From contig NZ_QCYM01000002.1 of assembly GCF_003075075.1 (NCBI RefSeq), forward strand, positions 248,001 through 312,000: a stretch of DNA of 64,000 bases, in the 5' to 3' direction. Position numbers and translations under genes: made by a program. The DNA comes from Labrenzia sp. 011 (GTDB taxonomy: Bacteria > Pseudomonadota > Alphaproteobacteria > Rhizobiales > Stappiaceae). This document shows, piece by piece, positions 9,145-17,901 of this stretch (position 1 is its first letter; every line of letters starts with the position of its first letter). The notes beneath the pieces were generated by a model. It was not told where the DNA came from. It did no database searches and saw nothing but the letters and a program-made list of their open reading frames with translations.

Positions 9145-9801
9145 ATGACCGACAGCCAATCGCTCTTCGACCTTGCCTTTTCCGACGCGCCGGACCTCAC
9201 GCTGGAACGCAAACACGCGGCGTCCTTCGGCGGTCTGATCTGCGGTGTCGACGAAGCCGGGCGCGGTCCCTGGGCAGGCCCGGTTGTGACCGCCGCCGTC
9301 ATTCTGGACTACGACCGGGTTCCTGAGGGACTGAACGATTCCAAGAAGCTCACCGAGGCCACCCGGGAGAGGCTCTTCGAGCAGATCGTTTCGAGCGCCC
9401 ATGTTGCGGTCGCCAGCGCCTCTCCTGCGTCCATCGACAGGGACAATATCCGGGCCGCGACCCTTTCGGCGATGGTCCGCGCCGTGAAGGGGCTGGCGAA
9501 GCCGCCGGCCTATGTGCTTGTCGACGGCCGGGACGTCCCGGCCGGTCTCCGCCAGCCGGGCCAGGCCCTGATCAAGGGAGACGGCCGCTGCCTGTGCGTT
9601 GCGGCCGCCTCCATCGTTGCCAAGGTCACACGGGACCGGATGATGGTTCGGCTCGACGAACAGCTGCCCGGATACGGCTTCGCCCGCCACAAGGGATATG
9701 GCGTCCCGCAGCATCAAGCGGCCCTGAACAGGCTCGGCCCCTGCCCGCATCACCGGATGTCGTTCAGGCCGGTGCGACTGGCGGCAGGGGAGCAGAGCTA
9801 G
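9145..9801 (+). CDS. rnhB: Ribonuclease HII
   Basis: The 218-residue enzyme cleaves the RNA strand of RNA:DNA hybrids and removes single ribonucleotides from DNA. The metal-binding motif [20 protein letters not shown] (about residues 34-53) carries the first Asp and Glu. The central VLVDGRDVP and the [15 protein letters not shown] helix carry the other acidic residues, and [18 protein letters not shown] is the conserved C-terminal GYG region. ATG 9145 is chosen because an upstream ATG at 8992 would add 51 residues without similarity. Length is normal for the family. It converges with the atp operon, with a hairpin between. Confidence 0.95.
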   Translation: MTDSQSLFDLAFSDAPDLTLERKHAASFGGLICGVDEAGRGPWAGPVVTAAVILDYDRVPEGLNDSKKLTEATRERLFEQIVSSAHVAVASASPASIDRDNIRAATLSAMVRAVKGLAKPPAYVLVDGRDVPAGLRQPGQALIKGDGRCLCVAAASIVAKVTRDRMMVRLDEQLPGYGFARHKGYGVPQHQAALNRLGPCPHHRMSFRPVRLAAGEQS

Positions 9802-9833
9802 AATGCCGTACGGAAGGCAGACCGAAAACCAAA

Positions 9834-9856
9834 AAAGCGGCCACAAGGGCCGCTTT
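9834..9856. terminator. Rho-independent terminator at the end of the atp F0 operon (bidirectional)
   Basis: AAAGCGGCC (9834-9842) and GGCCGCTTT (9848-9856) form a 9-bp stem with a 5-nt loop. Read on the minus strand it is followed by TTTTTTGGTTTT, so it ends atpF transcription well. Read from rnhB the T-run is only TTT. Confidence 0.8.
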
Positions 9857-9885
9857 CCGGAATTCTCTGTGATGCAGGAAAAGGC

Positions 9886-10365
9886 CTAGTTCAACCGATC
9901 TTTCACCTGAGCGATGCTCTTGGAAAGAATATCGTCGGCAACCTTGTCCTTGACCTTGGCCGTGAGGATTTCCTCGGCAGCGGCCACGGCGATATCGGCC
10001 GCCCTGGCACGGACTTCGGCGATTGCCTGGGATTCGGCCTGAGCAATCTTGTCTTCCGCAGCCTTGGTCCGGCGGGTGATCATCTCTTCCAGGGCCTGAT
10101 TGGTTTCCACCGTCAGACGCTCGGCTTCGGAATTGGCTTCCGCGATGATGGCTTCCGCCTCGCCTTCGGCTTCGTGGCGCTTGCGCTGATATTCCGACAG
10201 GAGAGCCTGGGCTTCTTCACGCATCTTGCGCGCTTCTTCCAGTTCCTTGCGGATGGTCTCGGCGCGGTCATCGAGCGATGACCCGATCTTGCCCGGAACC
10301 TTGATGTAGACGATCAGCGCCAGAAAGAGAATCAGACCGATCATGGCCCAAAAAGTAGCATCCAT
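9886..10365 (-). CDS. atpF: ATP synthase F0 subunit b
   Basis: This 159-residue subunit has one N-terminal membrane helix (WAMIGLILFLALIVYI, residues 6-21) and then a long charged coiled coil rich in Glu, Lys, Arg and Ala up to the C-terminus. It forms the peripheral stalk with b' and holds the F1 head against rotation. It is the last gene of the F0 operon, 10 nt after atpF', and ends 30 nt before a terminator. As usual for Rhizobiales, the F1 genes are not adjacent. Confidence 0.93.
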   Translation of the reverse strand: MDATFWAMIGLILFLALIVYIKVPGKIGSSLDDRAETIRKELEEARKMREEAQALLSEYQRKRHEAEGEAEAIIAEANSEAERLTVETNQALEEMITRRTKAAEDKIAQAESQAIAEVRARAADIAVAAAEEILTAKVKDKVADDILSKSIAQVKDRLN

Positions 10366-10375
10366 GACGGTCTCC

Positions 10376-10924
10376 TCAGTTCATCGCCGACTTCAGCGCC
10401 TTGTTCAGATCGGTCTTCGTCGGAGCTTTCCCGATCAGCTGCTCGACGAGCGCTGACGTGGTCTCTCCGGCGATATCCCCGATCTGGGACAGGGCCTCGG
10501 TCTTGATACCTGCGATATGGGCTTCAGCGGCCTTGAGCTTCTCGCCGAGTTCGGCTTCAGCCTTTTCACGACGGGTTTCCTGATCCGTCTTGAGCTTTGC
10601 CCGCGTCTCATGCGCGATGCCATGAGCCTTGTTGCGGGCTTCAGCCAGCGCCTGCTCATAGGCTGCAATCGCCGCGTCGGTCTCTTCCTTGAGGCGGTTT
10701 GCCTCGGCGAGATCTCCGGCGATACGGTCCCTGCGATCTTCGAGGATACCCGCGATCCGGGGCACCGCGACATTCTTCATGATCCAGTAGAACAGGCCGA
10801 AGGTGATGGCCAGCCACAGGATCTGAGACGCATAGGTGGTGGCATCGAAGGGCGGGAACCCAGCGCCGTGTTCGGCTTCCGGAATATGAAGTTCCGTATT
10901 CGTTTGTTCGGCGTTGCCTGCCAT
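10376..10924 (-). CDS. atpG: ATP synthase F0 subunit b'
   Basis: The 182-residue subunit has an acidic N-terminus, one membrane helix (ILWLAITFGLFYWIMKNVAVPRIAGIL, about residues 33-59) and a coiled-coil stalk. It pairs with subunit b as the heterodimeric peripheral stalk found in alphaproteobacteria, cyanobacteria and plastids. GGAG lies 7 nt before the ATG. The longer N-terminal extension distinguishes it from the downstream b subunit. The gene is called atpF' in many annotations. It is third from last in the operon order I-B-E-F'-F. Confidence 0.92.
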   Translation of the reverse strand: MAGNAEQTNTELHIPEAEHGAGFPPFDATTYASQILWLAITFGLFYWIMKNVAVPRIAGILEDRRDRIAGDLAEANRLKEETDAAIAAYEQALAEARNKAHGIAHETRAKLKTDQETRREKAEAELGEKLKAAEAHIAGIKTEALSQIGDIAGETTSALVEQLIGKAPTKTDLNKALKSAMN

Positions 10925-11003
10925 TTCCTATCTCCAAATTCCGGTCGGGCGGTGCGGACACCGCCCCCGGAGTCGCGTCTTCCTACTCGAACGAGCCGGA
11001 GAC

Positions 11004-11231
11004 TTAAACGGCGAAGAGCAGGAGAAGAGCGATCAGCAGGGAGAAGATGCCCAGAGCTTCGGTAACGGCGAAGCCGAACACCAGACGGCCGAACTGGCCA
11101 TCAGCAGCAGTCGGGTTGCGCAGGGCGCCGTTGAGGTAGTTGCCGAAGATGGTGCCGAGTGCGATCGCCGCACCACCCATACCGAGGCATGCGATACCAG
11201 CGCCGATGTATTTTGCTGCTTCTGCTTCCAT
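11004..11231 (-). CDS. atpE: ATP synthase F0 subunit c
   Basis: The 75-residue proteolipid forms the rotating proton ring. Two hydrophobic hairpin helices flank the polar loop RNPTAADGQ (residues 38-46). The proton-carrying carboxylate is Glu58 in [10 protein letters not shown]. The Gly-rich first helix ([21 protein letters not shown]) is the ring-packing motif. An AGGAG-type ribosome site precedes the ATG, in keeping with the high translation that the ring stoichiometry needs. No Na+-binding pattern is apparent, so it is presumably H+ driven. Confidence 0.96.
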   Translation of the reverse strand: MEAEAAKYIGAGIACLGMGGAAIALGTIFGNYLNGALRNPTAADGQFGRLVFGFAVTEALGIFSLLIALLLLFAV

Positions 11232-11309
11232 GACACGTGCTCCTAAGTAGTGTTTGCAGATTTCAGATTCACCAAGCGACGGCCTGTGGCCATCGCAAGA
11301 CCGTTTGGC

Positions 11310-12059
11310 TCAGTGCGACGGATGAAGGGCGTCGTTCAGATACATGCAGGTCAGAACCGTAAAGACATAGGCCTGCAGGAACGCGACGAGGAATTCGAGC
11401 GCGGTGAGCGCGACCGTCATACCAAGCGGAAGAATTGCCCCGGCGACACCGGCAACACCCGCGGCGCTCATGCTCACGATGAAGCCGGCGAAAACCTTGA
11501 GGGTGATGTGGCCGGCCAGCATGTTCGCGAACAGACGAACCGACAGGCTGATCGGACGGGACAGGAAGGAAACCACCTCGATCGGCGCAACGATCAGCAG
11601 CAGCACCGGCGGCACGCCAGCCGGAGCAAACAGGTGGAAGAATTTGAGACCGTGGCGCAACAGGCCATAGATGATCACCGTGAGGATCACGAGCATCGCC
11701 AGAGCGAAGGTGACGATGATGTGGCTGGTGACAGTGAAGAAATACGGGAACATCCCGAAGAGGTTTGCCACGAGCACGAACATGAAGAGCGAGAACACCA
11801 GGGGGAAGAACCGCATCCCTTCGGTTCCCGCAGAACTTCGCAATATGCCCGCGACGAATTCATAGGCCATTTCCGAAACCGACTGCAGGCGGGAGGGCAC
11901 AAGGCCGCGACCGCTGGTCGAAAGAATCAGGAACGCACACGTCGCTGCCACGGTCAAAACCATGAACAGCGAAGAATTGGTGAAAGAGAAATCCATCTCC
12001 CCAACTTCAATCGGAAAGATCTTCTGGATTTCGAACTGATGGATCGGATCGTTCGCCAC
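11310..12059 (-). CDS. atpB: ATP synthase F0 subunit a
   Basis: The 249-residue membrane protein forms the two proton half-channels against the c-ring. The essential arginine is in [18 protein letters not shown] near residue 180, and the final helix [30 protein letters not shown] carries the conserved Glu and Gln. The start is a GTG at 12059 with AAGG 7 nt upstream. It lies between atpI and atpE in the F0 operon. Confidence 0.95.
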   Translation of the reverse strand: MANDPIHQFEIQKIFPIEVGEMDFSFTNSSLFMVLTVAATCAFLILSTSGRGLVPSRLQSVSEMAYEFVAGILRSSAGTEGMRFFPLVFSLFMFVLVANLFGMFPYFFTVTSHIIVTFALAMLVILTVIIYGLLRHGLKFFHLFAPAGVPPVLLLIVAPIEVVSFLSRPISLSVRLFANMLAGHITLKVFAGFIVSMSAAGVAGVAGAILPLGMTVALTALEFLVAFLQAYVFTVLTCMYLNDALHPSH

Positions 12060-12114
12060 CGGCCAGCCTTCTTCGCTCGTTCATAATCACTGCGCCCGAA
12101 AGCGCGACAAAAAC

Positions 12115-12501
12115 CTAGTCCGATCTGTCGTCCTGAGCGTCGCCCTCGCGCTGGATCTTCACGCCCGGCTGCTCGGCAACACCCGCCGAGCGCAGAACGT
12201 TCAAGACACCGGCCGCGAACCCCAGCAGCAGGAAAACGATCAGCCCGAAAGGCGATGTTCCAAGCCACTGGTCAACAACCCAACCGATCCCGACCCCCAC
12301 CAGTACGCCCGCAATGAACTCGGAAGAGAGTTTCATTGCCTGCCCGTATCCCGATGAGCTGCCTTGCGACTTTCGCGCGGTCTTTTCTTCCACCGCCTTC
12401 AGGTCGTCAAGTTTCCGGTTCAATCGGGCCCGTCGTTCAGACAGACCAGCTTCCGGGTTTCCCGCCGCCCGACCTTCCTTATCGCCATTGTGCGAAGACA
12501 T
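12115..12501 (-). CDS. atpI: ATP synthase protein I (AtpI family)
   Basis: The 128-residue protein has a charged N-terminal part that could coil (RRARLNRKLDDLKAVEEK) and then two membrane helices (EFIAGVLVGVGIGWVVDQWLG and PFGLIVFLLLGFAAGVLNVL, about residues 62-105). AtpI proteins help c-ring assembly and may carry Mg2+; they are not part of the finished enzyme. AGGAC lies 8 nt before the ATG. It is the first gene of the F0 operon, which must be promoted within the 213-bp gap after smc. Confidence 0.88.
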   Translation of the reverse strand: MSSHNGDKEGRAAGNPEAGLSERRARLNRKLDDLKAVEEKTARKSQGSSSGYGQAMKLSSEFIAGVLVGVGIGWVVDQWLGTSPFGLIVFLLLGFAAGVLNVLRSAGVAEQPGVKIQREGDAQDDRSD

Positions 12502-12714
12502 GTTCGTAAGTCCTCAGCCCGTGCCGACTTGTCAGATCCAAACAACAGGGGAGCCCCTTAAGCCGCGCGCACCATAGTCGGCGCCTCATGTCGTGTCAAG
12601 GAGCCTTAAACAAACTATATCCAATTGAAATTAAAGAGTTTTTCGGCAACTCGAGGGATATGCCGAGACCTAAGTTGCATAAGGTTTTGCGGCCCTGCCG
12701 CGGCAGATGCGATC

Positions 12715-15700
12715 TCAGCCGGCTTCCCGGAATCGTTCCGCCGTCTCCAGATCCACCGAAACGAGCTGGGAAACCCCGCGTTCGGCCATGGTTACTCCGA
12801 ACAGGCGGTTCATGCGGGCCATGGTAATCGGATTGTGGGTGATGACCACGAAGCGGGTTTCCGTGCTGGACGCCATTTCATCCAGAAGGTCGCAGTAACG
12901 CTCCACATTGGCGTCGTCGAGGGGCGCGTCGACCTCGTCGAGAACGCAGATCGGAGCCGGATTCGTCAGGAAGACCGCAAAGATCAGCGACATGGCCGTG
13001 AGGGCCTGTTCTCCGCCCGAAAGCAGCGTCATGGTCTGCGGCTTCTTGCCCGGCGGCCGGGCGATGATTTCCAGCCCCGCGTCCAGCGGATCGTCGGAAT
13101 CGACCAGCTGCAGTTCCGCCGTGCCGCCGCCGAAAAGATGGGTGAACAACCGCTGAAAATGGCCGTTCACCACTTCGAAGGAGGCCAGAAGACGTTCGCG
13201 CGCTTCGCGGTTGAGGTTGGATATGCCCGTGCGCAGACGGCGAATCGCCTCGATCAGGTCGTCGCGCTCGGACGTCAGGGTGGTTTTCTGTTCGTCGATC
13301 TCGCGCAGTTCTTCCTCGGCCCTCAGATTCACGCCACCGAGGCGTTCGCGCTCCGCCTTCAGGCGCTCCAGCTTGCGTTCGGTCGCTTCCGGATCGGGCA
13401 GCGGCGCGCCTTCCTTCAGTCCGGCAATTTCGGGCAGAGCGGCAACGGACACCTCGAGATCCTCGTCGATGCGCCGCTCCAGATTGCTCTTGCGCTCACG
13501 AGCCGCCTCAAGGCGTTCCTCCGCCCGAATCTTCGTCTCGCGGGCCCCGGTCATGGCCTCCAGCGCCGCCCTGGCAGCACGGTCGACCTCTGCCAGATCG
13601 AGCTCGGCCTGCTGAAGCCGGTCGTCACGCGCCTTTTTCTCCTCTTCCGCTCTGGCAATGGCGGAGAAAAGTTCCCGGCGCTTGATCTCGATGTCCTCGG
13701 GGGCCTCGATCAACTCCGCCCGTTCCTCTTCCGCCTCCTCGCGGCGTTCCTGCAGAACGGCGATCTGCTGGGCAGCATTGGCCGCACGTGTTTTCCAGCC
13801 GTCATATTCGCGGGCAATCGCCTCCAGGCGCCGGTCGCGCATCTGCTGTTCGCGCGCGAGTCCTTCCGACACGGCCCGGGCTTCGGCGAGAGCGCCGCGC
13901 GCGGTTTCGACCCGTGCCTGGAGATCCTCGATCCCGCTCCGGTAGCTTGTGCCGTCAGGCGCCGCCTCGAGGCGTTCTTCGGCTTCAATGACCTGTTCGC
14001 GTGCCAGAGCGGCGTCCTCGGCAAGGCGCTCGGCCCGGTCCTGCGCGGCTTCCTTGCGGGCGGCAAGCTGGGAGACCGCGCGTTCGGCAGCGGCCAGCGC
14101 CTCGCGGGCGGCGGCGGCCTGCCGCTGACCGTCACGGACCTTGCCGCGAGCAGCCTGCTCGAACTCGACGGTCTGGCGAACGCGCGCGGCAGCGGCTTCC
14201 ATGGCCTCTTTCCGGTCCTCCACCGTCCCGCGCGCCACTTCGATTTCATCGGCAAGTTCCGCCAGACGGTTCTTCTGGGACAGGCGCTGCGCCGCCGGCG
14301 TCGGTGCATTGGCAGCGACCACGAATCCGTCCCAGCGCCACAGGTCCCCTTCCCGCGAGACCAGCCGCTGCCCCGGCTTCAGTGCTGCACGAAGACCCTG
14401 CCCCCGTTCCTGATCGACGATACCGATCTGACGCAGGCGCCTGGCGAGTTCTTCCGGCGCTTCGACGAAATCCGCCAGCGCGCGCACTCCGTCAGGCAGC
14501 TGCGGGTCCGCGTCCGCGGTCAGCGTGCTGCCCCATCTGACGGCAGCCGCCGCATCCAGCGAGGCATCCAGATCTTCCCCCAGGGCGGCGCCGAGGGCAG
14601 TTTCATAGCCCTGCTCCACACGGATCTGCTCCACGACCGGCGTGTGATCCTGTTCGGAGTGAAGGTTGAGCACCTGTTCCAGGGTGCGAGCCTCTGTTTC
14701 AAGACCCTGCAGAACCTGCCGGGCATCGCCCAGCGGGCCGCGCGCGGCCTGCTCCTGCTCCCGCGCCTCTCGCGTCAGCGTTTCGGCTTCCTCCACGGCT
14801 GCCTCGGCTTCCGCAAGCGCTTCCTCGGCAAGCTCCAGTGCCTCGCGGTTGTCGGTAATGCCGTCATGTTCGGCCATGCGCGCATCGATTTCCGCCAGTG
14901 CCTGCTGGGCCTCCTGCGCCTGGGCAACCAGCCTGTCGGCGCGCTGACGGCTGTCGGCAACCGCGCGCTCCAGCTGGTGGCGTTCGGCATTCGCCCGCGC
15001 CTCCGCAGCGGTCAGCTCGGAAAGCTGCGTTTCCAGGCCTCGCACGGCATCTTCGGCTTCCGTGGCCTTTTCGCGTGCGCTTTCGGTGCGTTCCTGCACC
15101 ATCTCGTTTTCTTCCAGAAGTTCTGCACGCTCTTCCGTCAGCCGTTCCAGAACCTCGTCGTTTTCGGAAACCATGCCCTGTTCGCGGCGGATGTCCTCGA
15201 CGAGCTGAACCAGCCGCCGGTCCAGATCCTGCAGCCGCTCCTTGACGCGCCGCTCTTCCGCATCCAGCTCGTTGCGGGCAATCACCAGGCGCTGCAGGGC
15301 GGCACCGGCACCGGCGGCCTCCTCCCTCAGTTCGGGCAGCTTGTGGGCGGCAATCGCCTGGATACGGGCACTTTCCGCCTGCAGGGCGGTTGCTTCATTG
15401 ACGTCTTTCTGCGCATCCGCAAACTGGGTCTCGGCAGCCGAGAGCGCGTCGCGGGCTTCCGTCCAGCGGATATAGAGAATGGCGGCTTCCGCCGCGCGGA
15501 TTTCGGAGGACAGGTTGCGGTAGCGCGAGGCCTGTCGGGACTGCCGGCGCAGATTGTCGAGCTGGCTGTCGATCTGGACGAGCACATCCTCCAGGCGTTC
15601 CAGGTTCTGCTCCGCGGCCCGCAGGCGGATCTCCGCCTCGTGGCGTCTGGAGTGCAGCCCGGAGATACCTGCGGCCTCTTCGAGGATCTTGCGCCGGGAG

Positions 15701-16173
15701 GTCGGCTTGGCCGCAATCAGTTCACCGATCTGCCCCTGACGCACCATGGCGGGCGAGCGGGCGCCGGTGGATGCGTCGGCGAAGAGCAGTTGCACGTCGC
15801 GGGCGCGCACGTCGCGGGCATTTATCTTGTAGCTGGACCCCTGCTCGCGCTCGATCCGGCGACTGACTTCCAGCAGGTCCGCATCGTTGAAGGCGGACGG
15901 TGCCGTGCGGTCGAAGTTCTCGAGATAAAGGGTCACTTCCGCGGTATTGCGGGCCGGGCGATTGAGGCTTCCGGAGAAGATCACATCGTCCATTCCGGAG
16001 GCGCGCATGTTCTTGTAGGAGTTCTCGCCCATCACCCAGCGCATGGCTTCGACCAGGTTGGACTTGCCGCAGCCATTCGGCCCGACCACGCCGGTCAGGC
16101 CGTTGCCGATGATGAACTCCATCGGCTCGACAAAGGATTTGAAACCCACGATACGGAGCTTGGAAAACTTCAC
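12715..16173 (-). CDS. smc: Chromosome segregation ATPase SMC
   Basis: The 1152-residue protein compacts and segregates chromosomes by loop extrusion. The head has Walker A GPNGCGKSN (residues 31-39) and, near the C-terminus, the ABC signature LLSGGEQALTAMSL and Walker B ICVLDEVDAPLDD. Between them are two coiled-coil arms flanking a hinge at roughly residues 490-610 (the ETALGAALGEDLDASLDAA region). Length is normal for bacterial SMC. The opposite strand has a 1241-codon open frame produced by the skewed codon usage of this gene, which is not real. It is the third gene of the dciA - dsbA-like - smc block. Confidence 0.97.
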   Translation of the reverse strand: MKFSKLRIVGFKSFVEPMEFIIGNGLTGVVGPNGCGKSNLVEAMRWVMGENSYKNMRASGMDDVIFSGSLNRPARNTAEVTLYLENFDRTAPSAFNDADLLEVSRRIEREQGSSYKINARDVRARDVQLLFADASTGARSPAMVRQGQIGELIAAKPTSRRKILEEAAGISGLHSRRHEAEIRLRAAEQNLERLEDVLVQIDSQLDNLRRQSRQASRYRNLSSEIRAAEAAILYIRWTEARDALSAAETQFADAQKDVNEATALQAESARIQAIAAHKLPELREEAAGAGAALQRLVIARNELDAEERRVKERLQDLDRRLVQLVEDIRREQGMVSENDEVLERLTEERAELLEENEMVQERTESAREKATEAEDAVRGLETQLSELTAAEARANAERHQLERAVADSRQRADRLVAQAQEAQQALAEIDARMAEHDGITDNREALELAEEALAEAEAAVEEAETLTREAREQEQAARGPLGDARQVLQGLETEARTLEQVLNLHSEQDHTPVVEQIRVEQGYETALGAALGEDLDASLDAAAAVRWGSTLTADADPQLPDGVRALADFVEAPEELARRLRQIGIVDQERGQGLRAALKPGQRLVSREGDLWRWDGFVVAANAPTPAAQRLSQKNRLAELADEIEVARGTVEDRKEAMEAAAARVRQTVEFEQAARGKVRDGQRQAAAAREALAAAERAVSQLAARKEAAQDRAERLAEDAALAREQVIEAEERLEAAPDGTSYRSGIEDLQARVETARGALAEARAVSEGLAREQQMRDRRLEAIAREYDGWKTRAANAAQQIAVLQERREEAEEERAELIEAPEDIEIKRRELFSAIARAEEEKKARDDRLQQAELDLAEVDRAARAALEAMTGARETKIRAEERLEAARERKSNLERRIDEDLEVSVAALPEIAGLKEGAPLPDPEATERKLERLKAERERLGGVNLRAEEELREIDEQKTTLTSERDDLIEAIRRLRTGISNLNREARERLLASFEVVNGHFQRLFTHLFGGGTAELQLVDSDDPLDAGLEIIARPPGKKPQTMTLLSGGEQALTAMSLIFAVFLTNPAPICVLDEVDAPLDDANVERYCDLLDEMASSTETRFVVITHNPITMARMNRLFGVTMAERGVSQLVSVDLETAERFREAG

Positions 16174-16260
16174 CGGCGCCCACCTCTTGCGAAGCCGGGC
16201 GCCGAAGGACAGGCGTCGGGATCAGGGCAAGCCCCGGCAGCCAGCGGATATGACGCCGGC

Positions 16261-16896
16261 TTACAGGTTCTCCTCGATGATCTTGCCCATTTCGTCAATC
16301 GACAGCGCCCCGGAGTGTTTTTCCCCGTTGATGAAGAATGTCGGCGTTGAGTTCACGCCGAACTCACCGGCGCCGCGATCCTTCACCGCATTTACTGCGT
16401 CCAGCAGGCCCTGGTTTGTCAAGCATTCCTCAAAGGACTCCTGTGTAAATCCGATCTGCTTGGAAAAGTCGAGCAGGGATTGGTAGGGATTGTCCGAAAA
16501 GGCCCAGCTGCGCTGCTGCTCGAACATGATGTCCACGATTTCAAAATATTTGTCGGCCGGGGCGCAGCGCGCCAGCATGAAGGCGGCAGCGGCAACCGGA
16601 TCCAGCGGGAATTCCCGGAAAATGAAGCGGACCTTGCCGGTGTCGATGTAGTCCTTCTTCAGGTCGGCGTAGGTCTGCTTGTGGAAATTCGCGCAATGAC
16701 CGCAGGTCATGGACGCGTATTCGACGATGGTCACCGGCGCGTCTTCCTCGCCCAGAACCTTGTCGCCGAGCGGACCCGGCTTCAGCAGCTCGTCCAGGTC
16801 AACCGATTGCGCCAGTGCCGGAAAGGTTCCGGCCAGGGCAAGCGTGGCTGCGGCCAGGGCTGTGGTTTTGAGAAACTGTCTGCGGGTCTGGGTCAC
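16261..16896 (-). CDS. DsbA-family thiol:disulfide oxidoreductase with Tat-like signal
   Basis: The 211-residue protein opens with TRRQFLKTTALAAATLALAG, a twin-arginine (RRxFLK) signal followed by a hydrophobic stretch ending ALAQ. The thioredoxin fold follows, with the active site CGHC in EYASMTCGHCANFHKQ (about residues 67-70) and the cis-proline in VNSTPTFFING near residue 187. It would act on periplasmic disulfides, probably as a DsbA-like oxidase. The DsbA/Com1 group is suggested by KVRFIFREFPLDPVAAAA. The start is GTG 16896 with AGGA 7 nt upstream. It sits between dciA and smc. Confidence 0.9.
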   Translation of the reverse strand: MTQTRRQFLKTTALAAATLALAGTFPALAQSVDLDELLKPGPLGDKVLGEEDAPVTIVEYASMTCGHCANFHKQTYADLKKDYIDTGKVRFIFREFPLDPVAAAAFMLARCAPADKYFEIVDIMFEQQRSWAFSDNPYQSLLDFSKQIGFTQESFEECLTNQGLLDAVNAVKDRGAGEFGVNSTPTFFINGEKHSGALSIDEMGKIIEENL

Positions 16897-17026
16897 GGGT
16901 TCGTCCTGTTCCTTGGATCAACCTGCGTTCCGGTCCGTTTTCATCCGAAAGCAGGAAAGCTGATCGACCTTGAAGTTCGTAAGCATTCTGGTGCGGCACC
17001 TGACGGTGCGGATCGTGTTTTCTCAT

Positions 17027-17042
17027 GTGCCTGTTCAGGCAC
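17027..17042. promoter_or_regulatory. 16-bp palindrome in the putative promoter of the DsbA-like gene
   Basis: GTGCCTG-TT-CAGGCAC is a perfect dyad of 7+2+7. On the minus strand it begins 4 nt after TTGACG (17047-17052), so it would fill the spacer between -35 and -10 of a promoter for the DsbA-like gene. This is a usual place for a repressor. The regulator is unknown. The rest of the 269-bp gap shows no gene. Confidence 0.35.
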
Positions 17043-17165
17043 TGTGCGTCAACAGAGCTTTTCAAATGTGGCAGCACAGAGGACGGCAGGAGGGCACCGC
17101 TTCACGCAGTTGTTATCGGCAGGCGGTTTTCACACCGGAATTTCATGCAGCCAGAATGGCTCAGG

Positions 17166-17663
17166 TCACGGCTTGCGTGCGATCACCTGGGTACCGAGCT
17201 TCTTCAGGGCCTGACGCAACCGGTCGTTCTCCACCCCTTCCAGCCGCTTCTCGAGACGCTGCTGCTCGGTACCGGTCAGGGACCGCAGTTCCCGGCGGGG
17301 TTCGGGGGACTTCACCGTGACAGGCTTTTGCAGGATCTTGATGCGGCCGATCGCGGCCCAGCCGAAAAACGTGTTGACGCGTTCGATCACCTGCCCGCTG
17401 TCGTGGGACAGGAGCAGTGCCGTCGCACCATCGGTGTGGACGACAAGGGTGGCGGGCTGAGGCGGATTTTCCGGATCGCTGCGATCCGGACGCCGGGGCC
17501 AGATCAGCCGGTCCGGCTGAACCTTCGTGCCATACCGCTCGCCGACGATATCCGCCCAGGAGGCGACGATGTCGACGGAGGCAAAGCCGCGCTTCCTGCA
17601 GGCAGGCGTCATCGCCTTGCCGACGAGCTCGGCAAGCAGTTTGGCCTCTTTCGGCCTGCGCAC
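17166..17663 (-). CDS. dciA: DciA family protein (DUF721), replicative-helicase loader/operator
   Basis: The 165-residue frame has the DUF721/DciA domain (FASVDIVASWADIVGERYGTKVQP, then a strand region LVVHTDGATALLLSHDSGQVIERVN). In bacteria without DnaC or DnaI, DciA interacts with the DnaB helicase and supports its loading. The C-terminal third (TGTEQQRLEKRLEGVENDRLRQALKKLG) looks helical. The coordinates use GTG 17663, which has AAGG 8 nt upstream. Eight codons further upstream is ATA at 17687, exactly 6 nt after a perfect GAGGAGG and reading ISAAKANPV, so translation may really start there. It is divergent from mutY. Confidence 0.85.
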   Translation of the reverse strand: MRRPKEAKLLAELVGKAMTPACRKRGFASVDIVASWADIVGERYGTKVQPDRLIWPRRPDRSDPENPPQPATLVVHTDGATALLLSHDSGQVIERVNTFFGWAAIGRIKILQKPVTVKSPEPRRELRSLTGTEQQRLEKRLEGVENDRLRQALKKLGTQVIARKP

Positions 17664-17901
17664 AGGGTTTGCCTTTGCCGCGCTTATGACCTACCTCCTC
17701 ATCCTACCCGGGACATGACCGGCAGGATCCGCCTTTTCACCGGCCCGGTTCAGGAATCGGGATGATGTGTCTCAATAAATTAAGACGAAATGACGACGAA
17801 TACTTTAACCGAGCCGAACAGCAAGACCCTCAGACCAGAGTTTTCCCCAGGCTATCCAGTGTTTTGCCGTATCATTCATCCACACTAGTTCAGCTGATCT
17901 C

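Noticed and set aside
12625..16350. 1241-codon open frame on the plus strand
   Set aside because: It lies exactly opposite smc, whose frame has all family motifs. The plus-strand protein is a composition artefact of GC-rich codons.
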